This document shows, in pieces, positions 20,536-29,170 of a stretch of 64,000 nt of DNA; positions within the stretch are counted from its first letter, which is position 1, and every line of letters begins with the position of its first letter. Location of the stretch: contig CALURI010000001.1 in assembly GCA_944323135.1 (NCBI GenBank), positions 112,256-176,255 of the forward strand, given 5' to 3'. The position numbers were made by a program, and so were the translations under genes. The DNA comes from Candidatus Gastranaerophilales bacterium (GTDB lineage Bacteria > Cyanobacteriota > Vampirovibrionia > Gastranaerophilales > Gastranaerophilaceae). A model generated the notes under the pieces. It had not been told where the DNA came from. It saw only the letters and a list, made by a program, of their open reading frames with translations, and searched no databases.

Positions 20536-23172
20536 TTATACAACGTCTTCATTATCCGGGCCGATTACCTGAATACCGAATTTTGTTCTGAATAAGTGTT
20601 TCACAGTATCTCCCTGAATTTCATACATCATTTTATTAAATAAATCATAAGCTTCACGTTTATATTCAATCAACGGATCTTTTTGACCGTAAGCACGGAG
20701 TCCGATACCGTCTCTTAACATATCAATATTATGAAGGTGATCAATCCATTTATTATCAACTACTCGCAATAAAATATCTTTTTCAAGATTTCTTATAACA
20801 TTGTTATCGCTAAATGGTTCTTGAAGTTCTGCATTAGGATCATATTGAGAAATGACCTGATTATAGAAATTAATAACTTCTTCTTCATGCTGTCTGTATG
20901 CATCTGTTGCAAGAGTTTTCAATTTATCATAAATTGGCTCAAAACGTAAATTTTGTACATCAGAAACTTGCACAGCGGATAATTGAGGAATAATTGAATG
21001 AAGTTCTTTTATCATTGTCTGTAAATCCTCATAAACATATTCTTCAGGATGAAGATCAGGAGCAATATAGCTTCTCAATAACCTGTCAATTTCTTTTTCA
21101 ATCATATAATAAATATCTTCAGACAAATTCTTGCCTGAAAGAACTTTTCTACGTTGAGCGTAGAATTTTTCACGCTGAATATTCATTACATCATCATACT
21201 CAAGAACTGATTTTCTTATATCAAAGTGATAAGTTTCAACTTTTTTCTGAGCAGATTGAATTTGTTTTGTTATAAGAGTATTCTCTATAGCCAAATCTTC
21301 TTCTACATTCAACATATTCATCAATGCAGTAATTTTATCTCCACCGAAAATTCTCATCAAATTATCTTCCAGAGATAAGAAAAATCTTGTAGATCCAGGA
21401 TCACCCTGACGAGCTGCACGACCTCTTAACTGGTTATCAATACGGCGAGATTCATGGCGTTCTGTACCTATTACATGCAACCCGCCAACTTCAACAACCT
21501 TAGCATGTTCAGCCTCTGTTATGGCTCTTGCCTCTTTAAGAGCTGCTTCTTTTTCCTCCTCATAATTTGGACTTTCAGGAGTAATCCCTTTATTATCAAG
21601 CATATCCTTTGCCAAAAATTCAGCATTACCACCAAGCAGAATATCAGTCCCACGACCTGCCATATTTGTAGCGATAGTTACAGCTCCGACACGACCTGCC
21701 TGAGCAATAATGTAAGCTTCTTTTTCGTGATGTTTAGCATTCAATACATGATGAGGAATTCCTTTTTGTTTCAACAAATGTGAAACATATTCTGACTTTT
21801 CGATACTGATTGTTCCGACCAAAACCGGACGCCCGATTTTATGCATTCTTATAATATCTTCTACAACCGCATTAAATTTAGCACGTTCTGTTTTATAAAT
21901 TACATCGGGATAATTAATTCTGATATCAGGCTTGTTAGTCGGAATTGTTGTAACTTCAAGATTATAAATTTTACCGAATTCCGCTTCTTCTGTCATTGCA
22001 GTACCTGTCATACCGGCTAATTTCGGGTACAATCTAAACAAATTTTGGAATGTAATACTTGCAAGAGTTTGAGTTTCATCTTGAATTTTTACGCCCTCTT
22101 TAGCTTCAATTGCTTGGTGCAAGCCATCTGACCAGCGCCTGCCTTCCATCAAACGTCCGGTAAATTCATCTACAATAACTACTTCACCATTTTTTACAAC
22201 ATAATCTGTATCTTTTACAAATAATTCTTTAGCCTTCAAAGCCTGCAAAAGATGATGAGCATATTGTGTATTGATATCAAATAAATCTTTAATACCTATA
22301 ATTTCTTGAGCTCTGTCAATACCGTCTTCTGTCAAAATTATATTTTTATTTTTTTCATCAACTTCATAATCTTTAATTTTTTCTAATTGCGGAGCAACCT
22401 TTGCCATCAATTGATAAGTCTCTGCGGATTTTTCAAGCCTTCCGCTTATAATCAAAGGAGTTCTTGCCTCGTCAATTAAAATACTGTCAACCTCATCTAT
22501 TATTGCGTAATTGTAAGGTCTTTGTACCAGCATATCAAGGCTTGATGCCATATTATCACGCAAATAATCAAATCCGAATTCATTATTTGTACCGTAAGTA
22601 ATATCACAGTCATAAGCAGCTTTTTTAGCCATAAAATCTTCTGCCGTTCTGCCTCCAGAAAGGATTACACCAACAGATAGCCCGAGAAATTTATAAATCT
22701 TTCCCATCCATTCACTGTCACGCTTAGCTAAGTAATCGTTTACAGTAATGACGTGAACTCCTTTACCTGTCAATGCATTCAAATATGCAGGTAATGTCGC
22801 AACAAGAGTTTTACCCTCACCTGTTCTCATTTCTGCGATATGACCGTTATGTAAAAAATAACCGCCAATTAATTGAACATCAAAATGACGCATATTCAAT
22901 ACACGTTTTCCGGCTTCTCTGACCGTTGCAAAAGCTTCCGGTAAAATTTTGTCCAAAGCTTCTTTTTCAAGTTTTCTATCTGTTTTAAAGTCATTTGATG
23001 TAGGGCGTTTGGCTAAAATTTCTTTAAATTCATCAGTTTTTGCTCTCAATTCCTCATCTGACAGCTTTTCAAATTGAGGCTCCAAAGCATTAATATGATC
23101 AATAATTCCCATTATACTTTTAACTTTTTTTTCGTTAGGATCGCCCAACATCTTCAATAAAAGACTTATCAT
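20536..23172 (-). CDS. secA: Preprotein translocase ATPase SecA
   Basis: Motor ATPase of the Sec pathway. Walker A is in [19 protein letters not shown], the DEAD-like box is [15 protein letters not shown], and motif VI is [19 protein letters not shown]. The preprotein cross-linking and helical scaffold domains follow, and the protein ends [14 protein letters not shown]. At 878 residues it is complete, but it lacks the Cys-rich zinc-binding SEC-C tail found in many SecA proteins. Secretion through Sec is the expected route for the prepilins and signal-peptide proteins in this window. It is monocistronic by the flanking hairpin. Confidence 0.97.
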   Translation of the reverse strand: MISLLLKMLGDPNEKKVKSIMGIIDHINALEPQFEKLSDEELRAKTDEFKEILAKRPTSNDFKTDRKLEKEALDKILPEAFATVREAGKRVLNMRHFDVQLIGGYFLHNGHIAEMRTGEGKTLVATLPAYLNALTGKGVHVITVNDYLAKRDSEWMGKIYKFLGLSVGVILSGGRTAEDFMAKKAAYDCDITYGTNNEFGFDYLRDNMASSLDMLVQRPYNYAIIDEVDSILIDEARTPLIISGRLEKSAETYQLMAKVAPQLEKIKDYEVDEKNKNIILTEDGIDRAQEIIGIKDLFDINTQYAHHLLQALKAKELFVKDTDYVVKNGEVVIVDEFTGRLMEGRRWSDGLHQAIEAKEGVKIQDETQTLASITFQNLFRLYPKLAGMTGTAMTEEAEFGKIYNLEVTTIPTNKPDIRINYPDVIYKTERAKFNAVVEDIIRMHKIGRPVLVGTISIEKSEYVSHLLKQKGIPHHVLNAKHHEKEAYIIAQAGRVGAVTIATNMAGRGTDILLGGNAEFLAKDMLDNKGITPESPNYEEEKEAALKEARAITEAEHAKVVEVGGLHVIGTERHESRRIDNQLRGRAARQGDPGSTRFFLSLEDNLMRIFGGDKITALMNMLNVEEDLAIENTLITKQIQSAQKKVETYHFDIRKSVLEYDDVMNIQREKFYAQRRKVLSGKNLSEDIYYMIEKEIDRLLRSYIAPDLHPEEYVYEDLQTMIKELHSIIPQLSAVQVSDVQNLRFEPIYDKLKTLATDAYRQHEEEVINFYNQVISQYDPNAELQEPFSDNNVIRNLEKDILLRVVDNKWIDHLHNIDMLRDGIGLRAYGQKDPLIEYKREAYDLFNKMMYEIQGDTVKHLFRTKFGIQVIGPDNEDVV

Positions 23173-23469
23173 TATATAATTTTCCTCTCCATTCTGGTAA
23201 TTCTTACATTAATAGTAACATAGACAAAATAAATTTGGTAATTCTTAAGGAAATATTTATATTTCGCATAATAAATCTCACCAAAACTTCAAAAAGTTTA
23301 TATTTTTTTTGAGCCCGATACCTGTACAGATATGATTGAGACTTATTTAATACGAGAATTACTATTTCTTCTTTATAATGAAAAAGATTTTAATCATCAT
23401 ATTCTCTATCATATTTATAACATTTATTATGTTTTGTTAATCTATACTTGATTAAGGAAAATATTTGTG
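23173..23469. other. Intergenic region between secA and rpsP (divergent starts)
   Basis: AT-rich and without a credible reading frame. It must hold the secA promoter (minus) and the rpsP promoter (plus). A TTGAGA...TACTAT pair near 23335-23364 and a nearby TATAAT (about 23374-23379) are the best plus-strand candidates, which would give a long 5' leader for rpsP of around 200 nt. Confidence 0.4.
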
Positions 23470-23571
23470 GTTACATAAAAGAGGAATAAGGCAATTCCTC
23501 TTAGCCTTGTTCAAGGATAGACATCCAAAGCGGCGGCTGCGTTGGATTTCAAATCCGCAAGTTACATAAAA
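23470..23571 (+). promoter_or_regulatory. Candidate structured 5' leader of rpsP
   Basis: A compact, GC-richer element just upstream of rpsP. Stem 1 is a perfect 9-bp hairpin, AAGAGGAAT (23479-23487) with ATTCCTCTT (23494-23502). A small CCTT/AAGG stem follows at 23505-23516. Then ATCCAA (23523-23528) can pair with TTGGAT (23542-23547), but the GGAT inside that arm can instead pair with ATCC at 23553-23556, so the two structures exclude each other. The block is flanked by direct repeats of GTTACATAAAA (23470-23480 and 23561-23571). This suggests a cis-regulatory RNA for ribosomal protein S16; I do not recognise a known Rfam family. Confidence 0.5.
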
Positions 23572-23589
23572 AAATAAGGGAAAATTGAA

Positions 23590-23949
23590 ATGTTAAAAAT
23601 CAGATTAAAAAGATTGGGTGCAAAAAAGAACCCTACATACAGAATTATCGTAATTAATTCAACTACAAAACGTGAAGGCAGACCTGTTCAAGAATTAGGT
23701 CACTACAATCCTAAAACTAAAGTTATGAAATTAGACAAAGTATCAGCTTTAGAATGGGTTAAAAAAGGTGCTCAACCTACTGAAACTGTTGCTTACCTTA
23801 TCAAAAACTGCAATGATGACGGTACTTTAAACTATGTTAAAAAAGAAACAGTAAAACTTTCTAAAAAAGCACAAGCTAAGGCTCAAGCAGAAGCAGAAGC
23901 AAAAGCTCAAGCAGAAGCTGAAGCTGCTCAAGCTACAGAAGAAGCATAG
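23590..23949 (+). CDS. rpsP: 30S ribosomal protein S16
   Basis: Small-subunit assembly protein. The start MLKIRLKRLGAKKNPTYRII and RPVQELGHYNPKT are diagnostic. The usual S16 core ends near residue 85; here about 30 extra residues form an Ala/Glu/Gln/Lys-rich repetitive tail (KAQAEAEAKAQAEAEAAQ). It is preceded by AAGGG and by the structured leader. It is followed directly by a terminator rather than by rimM-trmD-rplS, so the usual rpsP operon is broken up here. Confidence 0.97.
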   Translation: MLKIRLKRLGAKKNPTYRIIVINSTTKREGRPVQELGHYNPKTKVMKLDKVSALEWVKKGAQPTETVAYLIKNCNDDGTLNYVKKETVKLSKKAQAKAQAEAEAKAQAEAEAAQATEEA

Positions 23950-23972
23950 AATAAAATTAATACAACAACACA

Positions 23973-24003
23973 AAAAAGGACTCGAGTATTCAAGTCCTTT
24001 TTT
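23973..24003 (+). terminator. Terminator of rpsP
   Basis: AAAAAGGACT, a 9-nt loop, then AAGTCCTTTTTT immediately downstream of the rpsP stop. Confidence 0.85.
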
Positions 24004-24021
24004 GTTATTGTAAAAATATTA

Positions 24022-24594
24022 TTAATAGTCTTTTTGAGCTGCAGCACCCTCTCCTTCAATATTTTTTCCATTTATTCTTGCACTATCATTGCTATCAAGT
24101 ATTACTTTATTATTAGCTCCTCCAATAACAGTAGCAGTATCCCCATACCATTTACTATTATTAGCTCCTAAATCTACAGTTGTTGAAGAACAATTATGTA
24201 ATAATACACTAGTAACAGTTTCTTTTGAAGAAGTAAATTTTGCTCCCATCACGTTTTTAATATCAAACATTGTATCATCATAAATTAAACCACTGGAAAT
24301 ATCTTGTGTAATACTAGCATCACGTGGGAATGTTTCATTTTCTCTATAATAATGTTGATTAGTATTTAAACTTTCACCTGTTACAGCTTTCGGATCGTCC
24401 TCATCTTTAAAATAGTAGTAGCCATCTACTTCACGTGCATTTGGTTTAAAAGGGGTTTGTTCTGGATAGGTAATTTTCTCACCTGTCTTAAAAATTATCT
24501 CATAACTATTATTGCCAACCTTTTTTGCAGATTTTACCAAATTTGCATTGTAAGTTAGTCCACCAAGTGTCTTGTTGTTTACTGGTTCTGTCAT
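24022..24594 (-). CDS. Unrecognised 190-aa protein
   Basis: I do not recognise a family. The protein starts MTEPVNNKTLGGLTYN after AAGGAGATTGAATT. It has no signal peptide or membrane helix. The first 60 residues look beta-rich (NNSYEIIFKTGEKITYP). The second half is rich in Asn, Thr, Val and Gly (LGANNSKWYGDTATVIGGANNKVIL), a pattern of short parallel-beta or solenoid repeats. It is divergent from a small XRE regulator, separated by a 261-bp region with repeated 13-mers, which suggests that regulator controls it. Confidence 0.6.
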   Translation of the reverse strand: MTEPVNNKTLGGLTYNANLVKSAKKVGNNSYEIIFKTGEKITYPEQTPFKPNAREVDGYYYFKDEDDPKAVTGESLNTNQHYYRENETFPRDASITQDISSGLIYDDTMFDIKNVMGAKFTSSKETVTSVLLHNCSSTTVDLGANNSKWYGDTATVIGGANNKVILDSNDSARINGKNIEGEGAAAQKDY

Positions 24595-24661
24595 AATTCA
24601 ATCTCCTTTTTAAGTTTAATACCTCGTATTGCAATTGCACATCTTACATTTATATAAAAAC

Positions 24662-24823
24662 ATTTTAATCTCATAAATTGCGAGATATTAGAGATTTAAT
24701 ATCATATATTTTTTATATACCCTTTATATCAAGGATTTTAACACTTTACATTTTGTAACATAATTTAAATTTAACTTGATATTAGATAGGTAGATATAGC
24801 AAATTCTATCATTTTAATCTCAT
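24662..24823. promoter_or_regulatory. Repeated 13-mer and inverted repeat, candidate operators
   Basis: ATTTTAATCTCAT occurs at 24662-24674 and again at 24811-24823. Between them GATATTA (24684-24690) and TAATATC (24697-24703) form an inverted repeat, and TTGATATTA recurs near 24776 and 24826. These flank the divergent start region of the XRE regulator and the 190-aa protein and are plausible binding sites for that regulator. Confidence 0.45.
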
Positions 24824-24870
24824 TTTGATATTAAAAGTAATCTTTTAGAATAAATTTGAGGTTAAATTTC

Positions 24871-25194
24871 ATGAATATAAAAAAGCAACTAGGAGCAAAA
24901 ATAAAAAGATTAAGACTTAAACAAGGATTAACTCAAGAACAATTTGCAGAAAAAATAAATATTGCAACACGCACACTTAGTGGGATTGAAACTGGAGAAA
25001 ATTTTTTAACTGCAGACACGCTAGAAAAAATTCTGGATGTACTAAATGTTTCAAGTTCTGAACTTTTTGCTTTAGAACATATCAAATCTCAAGAAGATTT
25101 AGTAAACGAAATAATTACAGACGTACAAAACCTCAAAGATAAACAAAAAATTGAAACTATTTATAAAATTATAAAAGCAACTATTAATGATTAA
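24871..25194 (+). CDS. XRE-family HTH transcriptional regulator
   Basis: About 107 residues. A Cro/CI-type helix-turn-helix spans residues 5-60: LGAKIKRLRLKQGLTQEQFA, then NIATRTLSGIETGENFLTAD and a hydrophobic third/fourth helix. The C-terminal 40 residues are helical and probably dimerise. I choose the ATG at 24871, with GAGG nine bases upstream, instead of the TTG at 24856. It is divergent from the 190-aa unknown gene, with repeated 13-mers between, so autoregulation and control of the neighbour are likely but inferred. Confidence 0.8.
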   Translation: MNIKKQLGAKIKRLRLKQGLTQEQFAEKINIATRTLSGIETGENFLTADTLEKILDVLNVSSSELFALEHIKSQEDLVNEIITDVQNLKDKQKIETIYKIIKATIND

Positions 25195-25208
25195 AATAAA
25201 AATCTATT

Positions 25209-25688
25209 TTAATCATTATACTTGCTGATTTCCATAAAATAGTTTTCTAAAGCAAGATAACCTTTATAAATTTCATTTGAAATGCTTGCATAACTTGTTG
25301 CAACAATGAATTTCAACTCTTTTGTACGAATTTCAAGAATTGCATCCGAATCTTGTTTTAAAGTTTCATCAGCAGTTACAGACCATTTTTGCAACAGCGC
25401 GAGTTCTTCATACATCTGTTTTACAGTTGTATATTCAAGAGTATTAAAATCGTATTTTGCAAGCAAAGCTTTTTCTGCATTGGAAATCCTTGGCATAACA
25501 GCTTGAAATTTAAAAACTTTCTTCACAATAACGTAATTATTAGCACATTTTCTGTGAGAATACGGGATTATATTTTTAGCAAGAAGCGCAGCATAAGATT
25601 TTGATGTAAACACTTCTTCATCTCGTGAAAAAGCACTTCTTGAAGTTAAGTCAAAATTGGATTTTTTTTCTATTAAATCTTCCGGCAT
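25209..25688 (-). CDS. Unrecognised 159-aa protein
   Basis: No family recognised. The protein is soluble-looking, mixed and mostly helical in its second half (KALLAKYDFNTLEYTTVKQMYEELALLQKW). It has no signal peptide and no obvious catalytic motif. It starts MPEDLIEKKSNFDL after CAGGGGG and is convergent with the XRE regulator (14 nt between stops). It may be single-copy and lineage-specific. Confidence 0.6.
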   Translation of the reverse strand: MPEDLIEKKSNFDLTSRSAFSRDEEVFTSKSYAALLAKNIIPYSHRKCANNYVIVKKVFKFQAVMPRISNAEKALLAKYDFNTLEYTTVKQMYEELALLQKWSVTADETLKQDSDAILEIRTKELKFIVATSYASISNEIYKGYLALENYFMEISKYND

Positions 25689-25772
25689 TTCTACCCCCTG
25701 TTATGAAAATAATATAAAAAAACAATCGCGCTGTCATGATATAAAGTCAATTTTTTTACATGATTTAACATA

Positions 25773-25807
25773 AAAAAAAGACCACATATTACTATGCAGT
25801 CTTTTTT
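25773..25807 (-). terminator. Terminator of speD
   Basis: On the minus strand GACTGCATA/TATGTGGTC (with G-U pairs) flanked by A and T runs, just after the speD stop. Confidence 0.6.
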
Positions 25808-25827
25808 ATTTTATTCATTTTTATAAC

Positions 25828-26298
25828 TTAATCAGCAAATTGCTGCATTATTTCAAATGGTTTTTCAGCAACTTTTAAAGTTTCTTCATCAATAATACCT
25901 CTTTTTAACTCAGAAAAAGTTGCTTTTTTAGAATTAAATTTTTCTTTCAAAAATTCATAAGAAACTTTCGGATCACATTTATCACCGCAAGTAAATAAAT
26001 CAACTGCAGCATAACCAAGTTCAGGCCAAGTATGAATTGCTAAGTGGCTTTCAGAAATAATAACCACACCTGAAACTCCATAAGGGTTAAACATATGGAA
26101 ACATTTTTGGACAATAGTAGCACCACATTCAAGGGCGGCATCCACCATGTACTTTTCTACTTTATCTAAACTATTTAATGTGTTTGGATCACATTCAAAA
26201 AATTCTGCTAATACGTGTTGTCCTAAGTGGATTTCTTTTTTACCGTTTTCCTTAAACGCTGTAAAAGGTGATGTTATTGCCAATTCATGTGCCTCCAA
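25828..26298 (-). CDS. speD: S-adenosylmethionine decarboxylase proenzyme
   Basis: Makes decarboxylated SAM for spermidine synthesis. The class 1B bacterial proenzyme self-cleaves between Glu and Ser in IISESHLAIHTWPELGYAAVD, the Ser becoming the pyruvoyl cofactor. LGQHVLAEFFECD and the conserved Cys in DLFTCGDKCDP are also present. The length of 156 residues is slightly above the usual 120-130, with extra C-terminal helix. No speE is visible in the window. It may compete with AhcY-linked methylation for SAM. Confidence 0.95.
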   Translation of the reverse strand: MEAHELAITSPFTAFKENGKKEIHLGQHVLAEFFECDPNTLNSLDKVEKYMVDAALECGATIVQKCFHMFNPYGVSGVVIISESHLAIHTWPELGYAAVDLFTCGDKCDPKVSYEFLKEKFNSKKATFSELKRGIIDEETLKVAEKPFEIMQQFAD

Positions 26299-26529
26299 TC
26301 TAATAAATGTATACTTATTTCTACTACAATTTTACTTATGCAATTAACATATTACAATAAAAATTCAAAAATTTGTAATATTTACACTTAAAAAAAAATT
26401 TTTTACAAATCTTTTCATATAAATATGCCTAAAAATAAGCTATAATGTATCATTCAAACAGGCTATTTTTATTAATATTTTTTAACAAATCTTGTTGTAT
26501 TTTTTTTTTGTTAAATATAAAATTCAAAT

Positions 26530-27225
26530 ATGAATAAAATACTTGTTATTGATGATGATTCGGCGATAAATGAACTTATAAAAGTAAATTTTGAATTATG
26601 CGGTTATAAAGTAATACAAGCCTTTGACGGTATAAAAGGATTTGCTTTATGTAAACAGGAATTACCGTCACTTGTGATATTAGATGTTATGATGCCCGAA
26701 GTTGACGGATTTACCGTAGCTCAAAGAATAAGAAAGAATGATGAAACAAAAGATATTCCGATTTTAATGTTAACAGCTCTTTCACAAATCAATGACAAAG
26801 TTAACGGCTTTAATATCGGAGTTGATGATTATCTTGTAAAACCATTTGAAATGGAAGAACTACAAGTAAGAGTAAGGGCACTTTTAAAAAGAACACGCCA
26901 AATTCCTGAAAGCGCATCAACAAGAGAGCTTTTGACACTTGGCGAAATCACTTTACTGCCGGAATTATACAGCGTAAAAATAGGCGATAAACAAACAAAA
27001 TTGACACCTATAGAATTCGAAATATTCAATATGCTTTTCCAAAATCATGGCAATATGGTATCATCTGCAAGACTTTTAAAAGATGTATGGGGATATTCTC
27101 CTGACGACGATATTGAAACAATTAGGGTACACATCAGACACTTAAGAAGCAAAATAGACAAAATAGCAGACGGCAAAAAATACATCGAAACAATATACGG
27201 CGGCGGCTATAAACTTAATATATAA
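26530..27225 (+). CDS. OmpR/PhoB-type response regulator (RpaA/RpaB-like)
   Basis: A 231-residue two-domain regulator. The receiver has the acidic pair IDDDSA, the phospho-acceptor Asp in LVILDVMMPEVDGF, the Thr in MLTALS and the Lys in DDYLVKPFE. The winged-helix output domain has KLTPIEFEIFNMLFQNHGN, KDVWGYSPDDDIETIRVHIR and YIETIYGGGYKLN. The VWGYSP form recalls the cyanobacterial RpaA/RpaB group. There is no adjacent histidine kinase. No Shine-Dalgarno is visible; a TTGTTG-18-TATAAA promoter ends 8 nt before the ATG, so the mRNA may be essentially leaderless. comF follows after 14 nt. Confidence 0.93.
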   Translation: MNKILVIDDDSAINELIKVNFELCGYKVIQAFDGIKGFALCKQELPSLVILDVMMPEVDGFTVAQRIRKNDETKDIPILMLTALSQINDKVNGFNIGVDDYLVKPFEMEELQVRVRALLKRTRQIPESASTRELLTLGEITLLPELYSVKIGDKQTKLTPIEFEIFNMLFQNHGNMVSSARLLKDVWGYSPDDDIETIRVHIRHLRSKIDKIADGKKYIETIYGGGYKLNI

Positions 27226-27239
27226 GGATTTTAAAATTC

Positions 27240-27884
27240 ATGCTCCAACGTATTATAAATTTGCTTGATTGGATATATAAGAAAAAATGCTACTTTTGCA
27301 AAAGTTCAAAAGAAGCAGTGAAAATGTGCTCTAAATGCTATGAAGAAATGGATTTTTTGCCGGTTCAAATTAACAGAATTCTTGAAGGCAAAAATATTTA
27401 CTGTGCAGGAGTTTATTCAAAAAATTTACAAAAACTAATAAGAGGTTTAAAATATCATAACCAAAAAGATTTGGCATATTATCTTGCAAAATTTATGGCA
27501 GAATATTTCTCCAAGATAACTGACAAAAATGATTTTGAAGTTGTTCCTGTTCCTATCTTCAAAAAACGTGAAAAGAAAAGAAAATACAACCACATGAACC
27601 TTGTCGGAGAAGAATTTTGCAGAATAACATCAAACACACTTAACAAGGATTTGATAAAAAGAATAAAAGATACAAAACCTCAATACAAACTAAGACGAAA
27701 TGAACGGGTAAAAAATCTTTCCAATGCCTTTCAAGTTGATTTGTCTCAATATCACGGAAAAACCTTACTTTTGATTGATGATATATGTACAACAGGTTCT
27801 ACATTTGAAGAAATAATTAAAGAGTTGAAAAGAAACGGGATAAATGATATTATATGCTTTGCGGCAACAACCCCATTTGAATAA
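27240..27884 (+). CDS. ComF-family phosphoribosyltransferase-like protein
   Basis: A 214-residue ComF/GntX-type protein. An N-terminal zinc-ribbon with two CxxC pairs (KCYFCKSS and KMCSKCYEEM) is followed by GLKYHNQKDLAYYLA and the PRPP-binding loop LLLIDDICTTGSTFEEI. ComF acts in DNA uptake during natural transformation in several bacteria; the biochemical reaction is not settled. Because type IV pilus genes also occur in this window, competence is a reasonable but unproven link. It is probably co-transcribed with the upstream response regulator. Confidence 0.88.
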   Translation: MLQRIINLLDWIYKKKCYFCKSSKEAVKMCSKCYEEMDFLPVQINRILEGKNIYCAGVYSKNLQKLIRGLKYHNQKDLAYYLAKFMAEYFSKITDKNDFEVVPVPIFKKREKKRKYNHMNLVGEEFCRITSNTLNKDLIKRIKDTKPQYKLRRNERVKNLSNAFQVDLSQYHGKTLLLIDDICTTGSTFEEIIKELKRNGINDIICFAATTPFE

Positions 27885-27889
27885 CAAAT

Positions 27890-28204
27890 ATGATACTAAA
27901 TGAATTTTCAAAATATATACAATCAAGAAATACTGATATAACTTCAGGCATATCTACAGGAACAAAAATTCTATGTGACTGGATAAAACTTGTAATCTAT
28001 AAAAATCCTAAAAATAATGTGGATAAAATTGTTCATAAAGAAATTATGCTTGCAGAAAACAAATCAGGGGATTTTTTTATTATAGGTAAATCAGAAAGTG
28101 GCAGAATACTTGTAAATGCCTTATATAATTACGCTTTGAGCTATGAACACTATATTATGAGTAAATGGCTTGAAAATAAAAAACCGCATGATTTCAAAAA
28201 TTAA
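27890..28204 (+). CDS. Unrecognised 104-aa protein downstream of comF
   Basis: No known family. It starts 5 nt after the comF stop, so it is surely in the same operon. Soluble, with a hydrophobic centre (GTKILCDWIKLVIYKNP) and a short beta stretch (GDFFIIGKSESGRILVNALYNYAL). It has no metal-binding or catalytic pattern that I can name. Its position suggests a small partner of ComF or of the response-regulator pathway, which is inference only. Confidence 0.65.
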   Translation: MILNEFSKYIQSRNTDITSGISTGTKILCDWIKLVIYKNPKNNVDKIVHKEIMLAENKSGDFFIIGKSESGRILVNALYNYALSYEHYIMSKWLENKKPHDFKN

Positions 28205-28302
28205 AGATATCTTTTTTACATAACAATTACCCTATAGGAGAATTCCTTTTTAATTTCTTAGAAAATACAATTATCTTAAATTAAAAAAGGAGTTCAAATT
28301 AT

Positions 28303-29160
28303 ATGACAAATGCTATTTTTCAAACACCGGTTTGTAAATTAAAAGAATTAAACAATCTTTTTATCGAATTAACCGAAAAAAATTGCAATCAACATTGCAA
28401 ACATTGCTACATTGATTTTCCGTTAAGTAAGAATATCAAAGACTTTATCCCTTTAGAAACTATTAAAAACGCAATTACAGACACCAAAAACGAAAATATT
28501 GAATGCATATATTTAACAGGAGCTGAGCCAATGACACATCCTGATTTCAACTCTATTTTAAGGACTTGTCTCAAACGTTCAAATGTCTGCATTTTTACCA
28601 ACGCAACTTTTATTAATGAAAAAAAAGTACGTTTCCTAAAACGCGTTGAAGATGAAAGCTCTTTTGAGATTATTTTTAAATTAAGTATTGACCACTATAA
28701 TGAAGTAAAAAATGATGATATCAGAGGCAGAGGTTCATACAGGCAAACAATCCATGCAATAAAAAGTCTTGTAAAATACGGATTTAACCCTATCTTATGT
28801 ATCACAAACTATTATAACGAAGATAAAAAAATATTAATTGAAGAATTTAAAAAAATCTGTTTAAAAGCAGGTTTTGAAGCAAATGAAAATAACTTCACTA
28901 TTAATATTTATCACGACAAAAATAAACCATCACAAGACATAGAAAACTTTGAATGGAATAGTCTTGATTGTGAATTTGGAAGAATACTTACAGCCAAAGG
29001 AGTATATACATGCCCATTTCTTGCAAATGACCACAGAGGAAGATGCGGTTCAAATTTCAAAGATTTTGCACGACATAATACACTCGAAACAGCATTCTGC
29101 TCAACCTGTATTAAAAACAAAGAAAAATTGTTTGGTATTAATTATAAATTATTTGAATAA
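28303..29160 (+). CDS. Radical SAM protein
   Basis: A 285-residue radical SAM enzyme. The iron-sulfur cluster motif CxxxCxxC is seen in LTEKNCNQHCKHCYIDFP (about residue 30), and the SAM-binding GAEPMTHPDF resembles the GGE motif, with Ala in the middle. The C-terminal part has four further Cys (TCPFLANDHRGRCGSN and FCSTCIKNKEK) that could bind an auxiliary cluster, as in SPASM-like maturases. No precursor peptide is apparent in the 98 bp upstream. A strong AAAAAGGAG precedes the start. Substrate unknown; the extra Cys suggest peptide or cofactor modification. It is convergent with the PilO-like gene, 10 nt apart. Confidence 0.85.
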   Translation: MTNAIFQTPVCKLKELNNLFIELTEKNCNQHCKHCYIDFPLSKNIKDFIPLETIKNAITDTKNENIECIYLTGAEPMTHPDFNSILRTCLKRSNVCIFTNATFINEKKVRFLKRVEDESSFEIIFKLSIDHYNEVKNDDIRGRGSYRQTIHAIKSLVKYGFNPILCITNYYNEDKKILIEEFKKICLKAGFEANENNFTINIYHDKNKPSQDIENFEWNSLDCEFGRILTAKGVYTCPFLANDHRGRCGSNFKDFARHNTLETAFCSTCIKNKEKLFGINYKLFE

Positions 29161-29170
29161 TTACACCACT

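Noticed and set aside
23479..23560. tRNA-like appearance of the rpsP leader (TTCAAAT in a hairpin-like setting)
   Set aside because: No acceptor stem of 7 bp, no D- or anticodon arm in the right places, and no CCA end; better described as a structured leader.
28205..28302. A precursor peptide gene upstream of the radical SAM protein
   Set aside because: The 98 bp hold no ATG-initiated frame of useful length with a ribosome-binding site.
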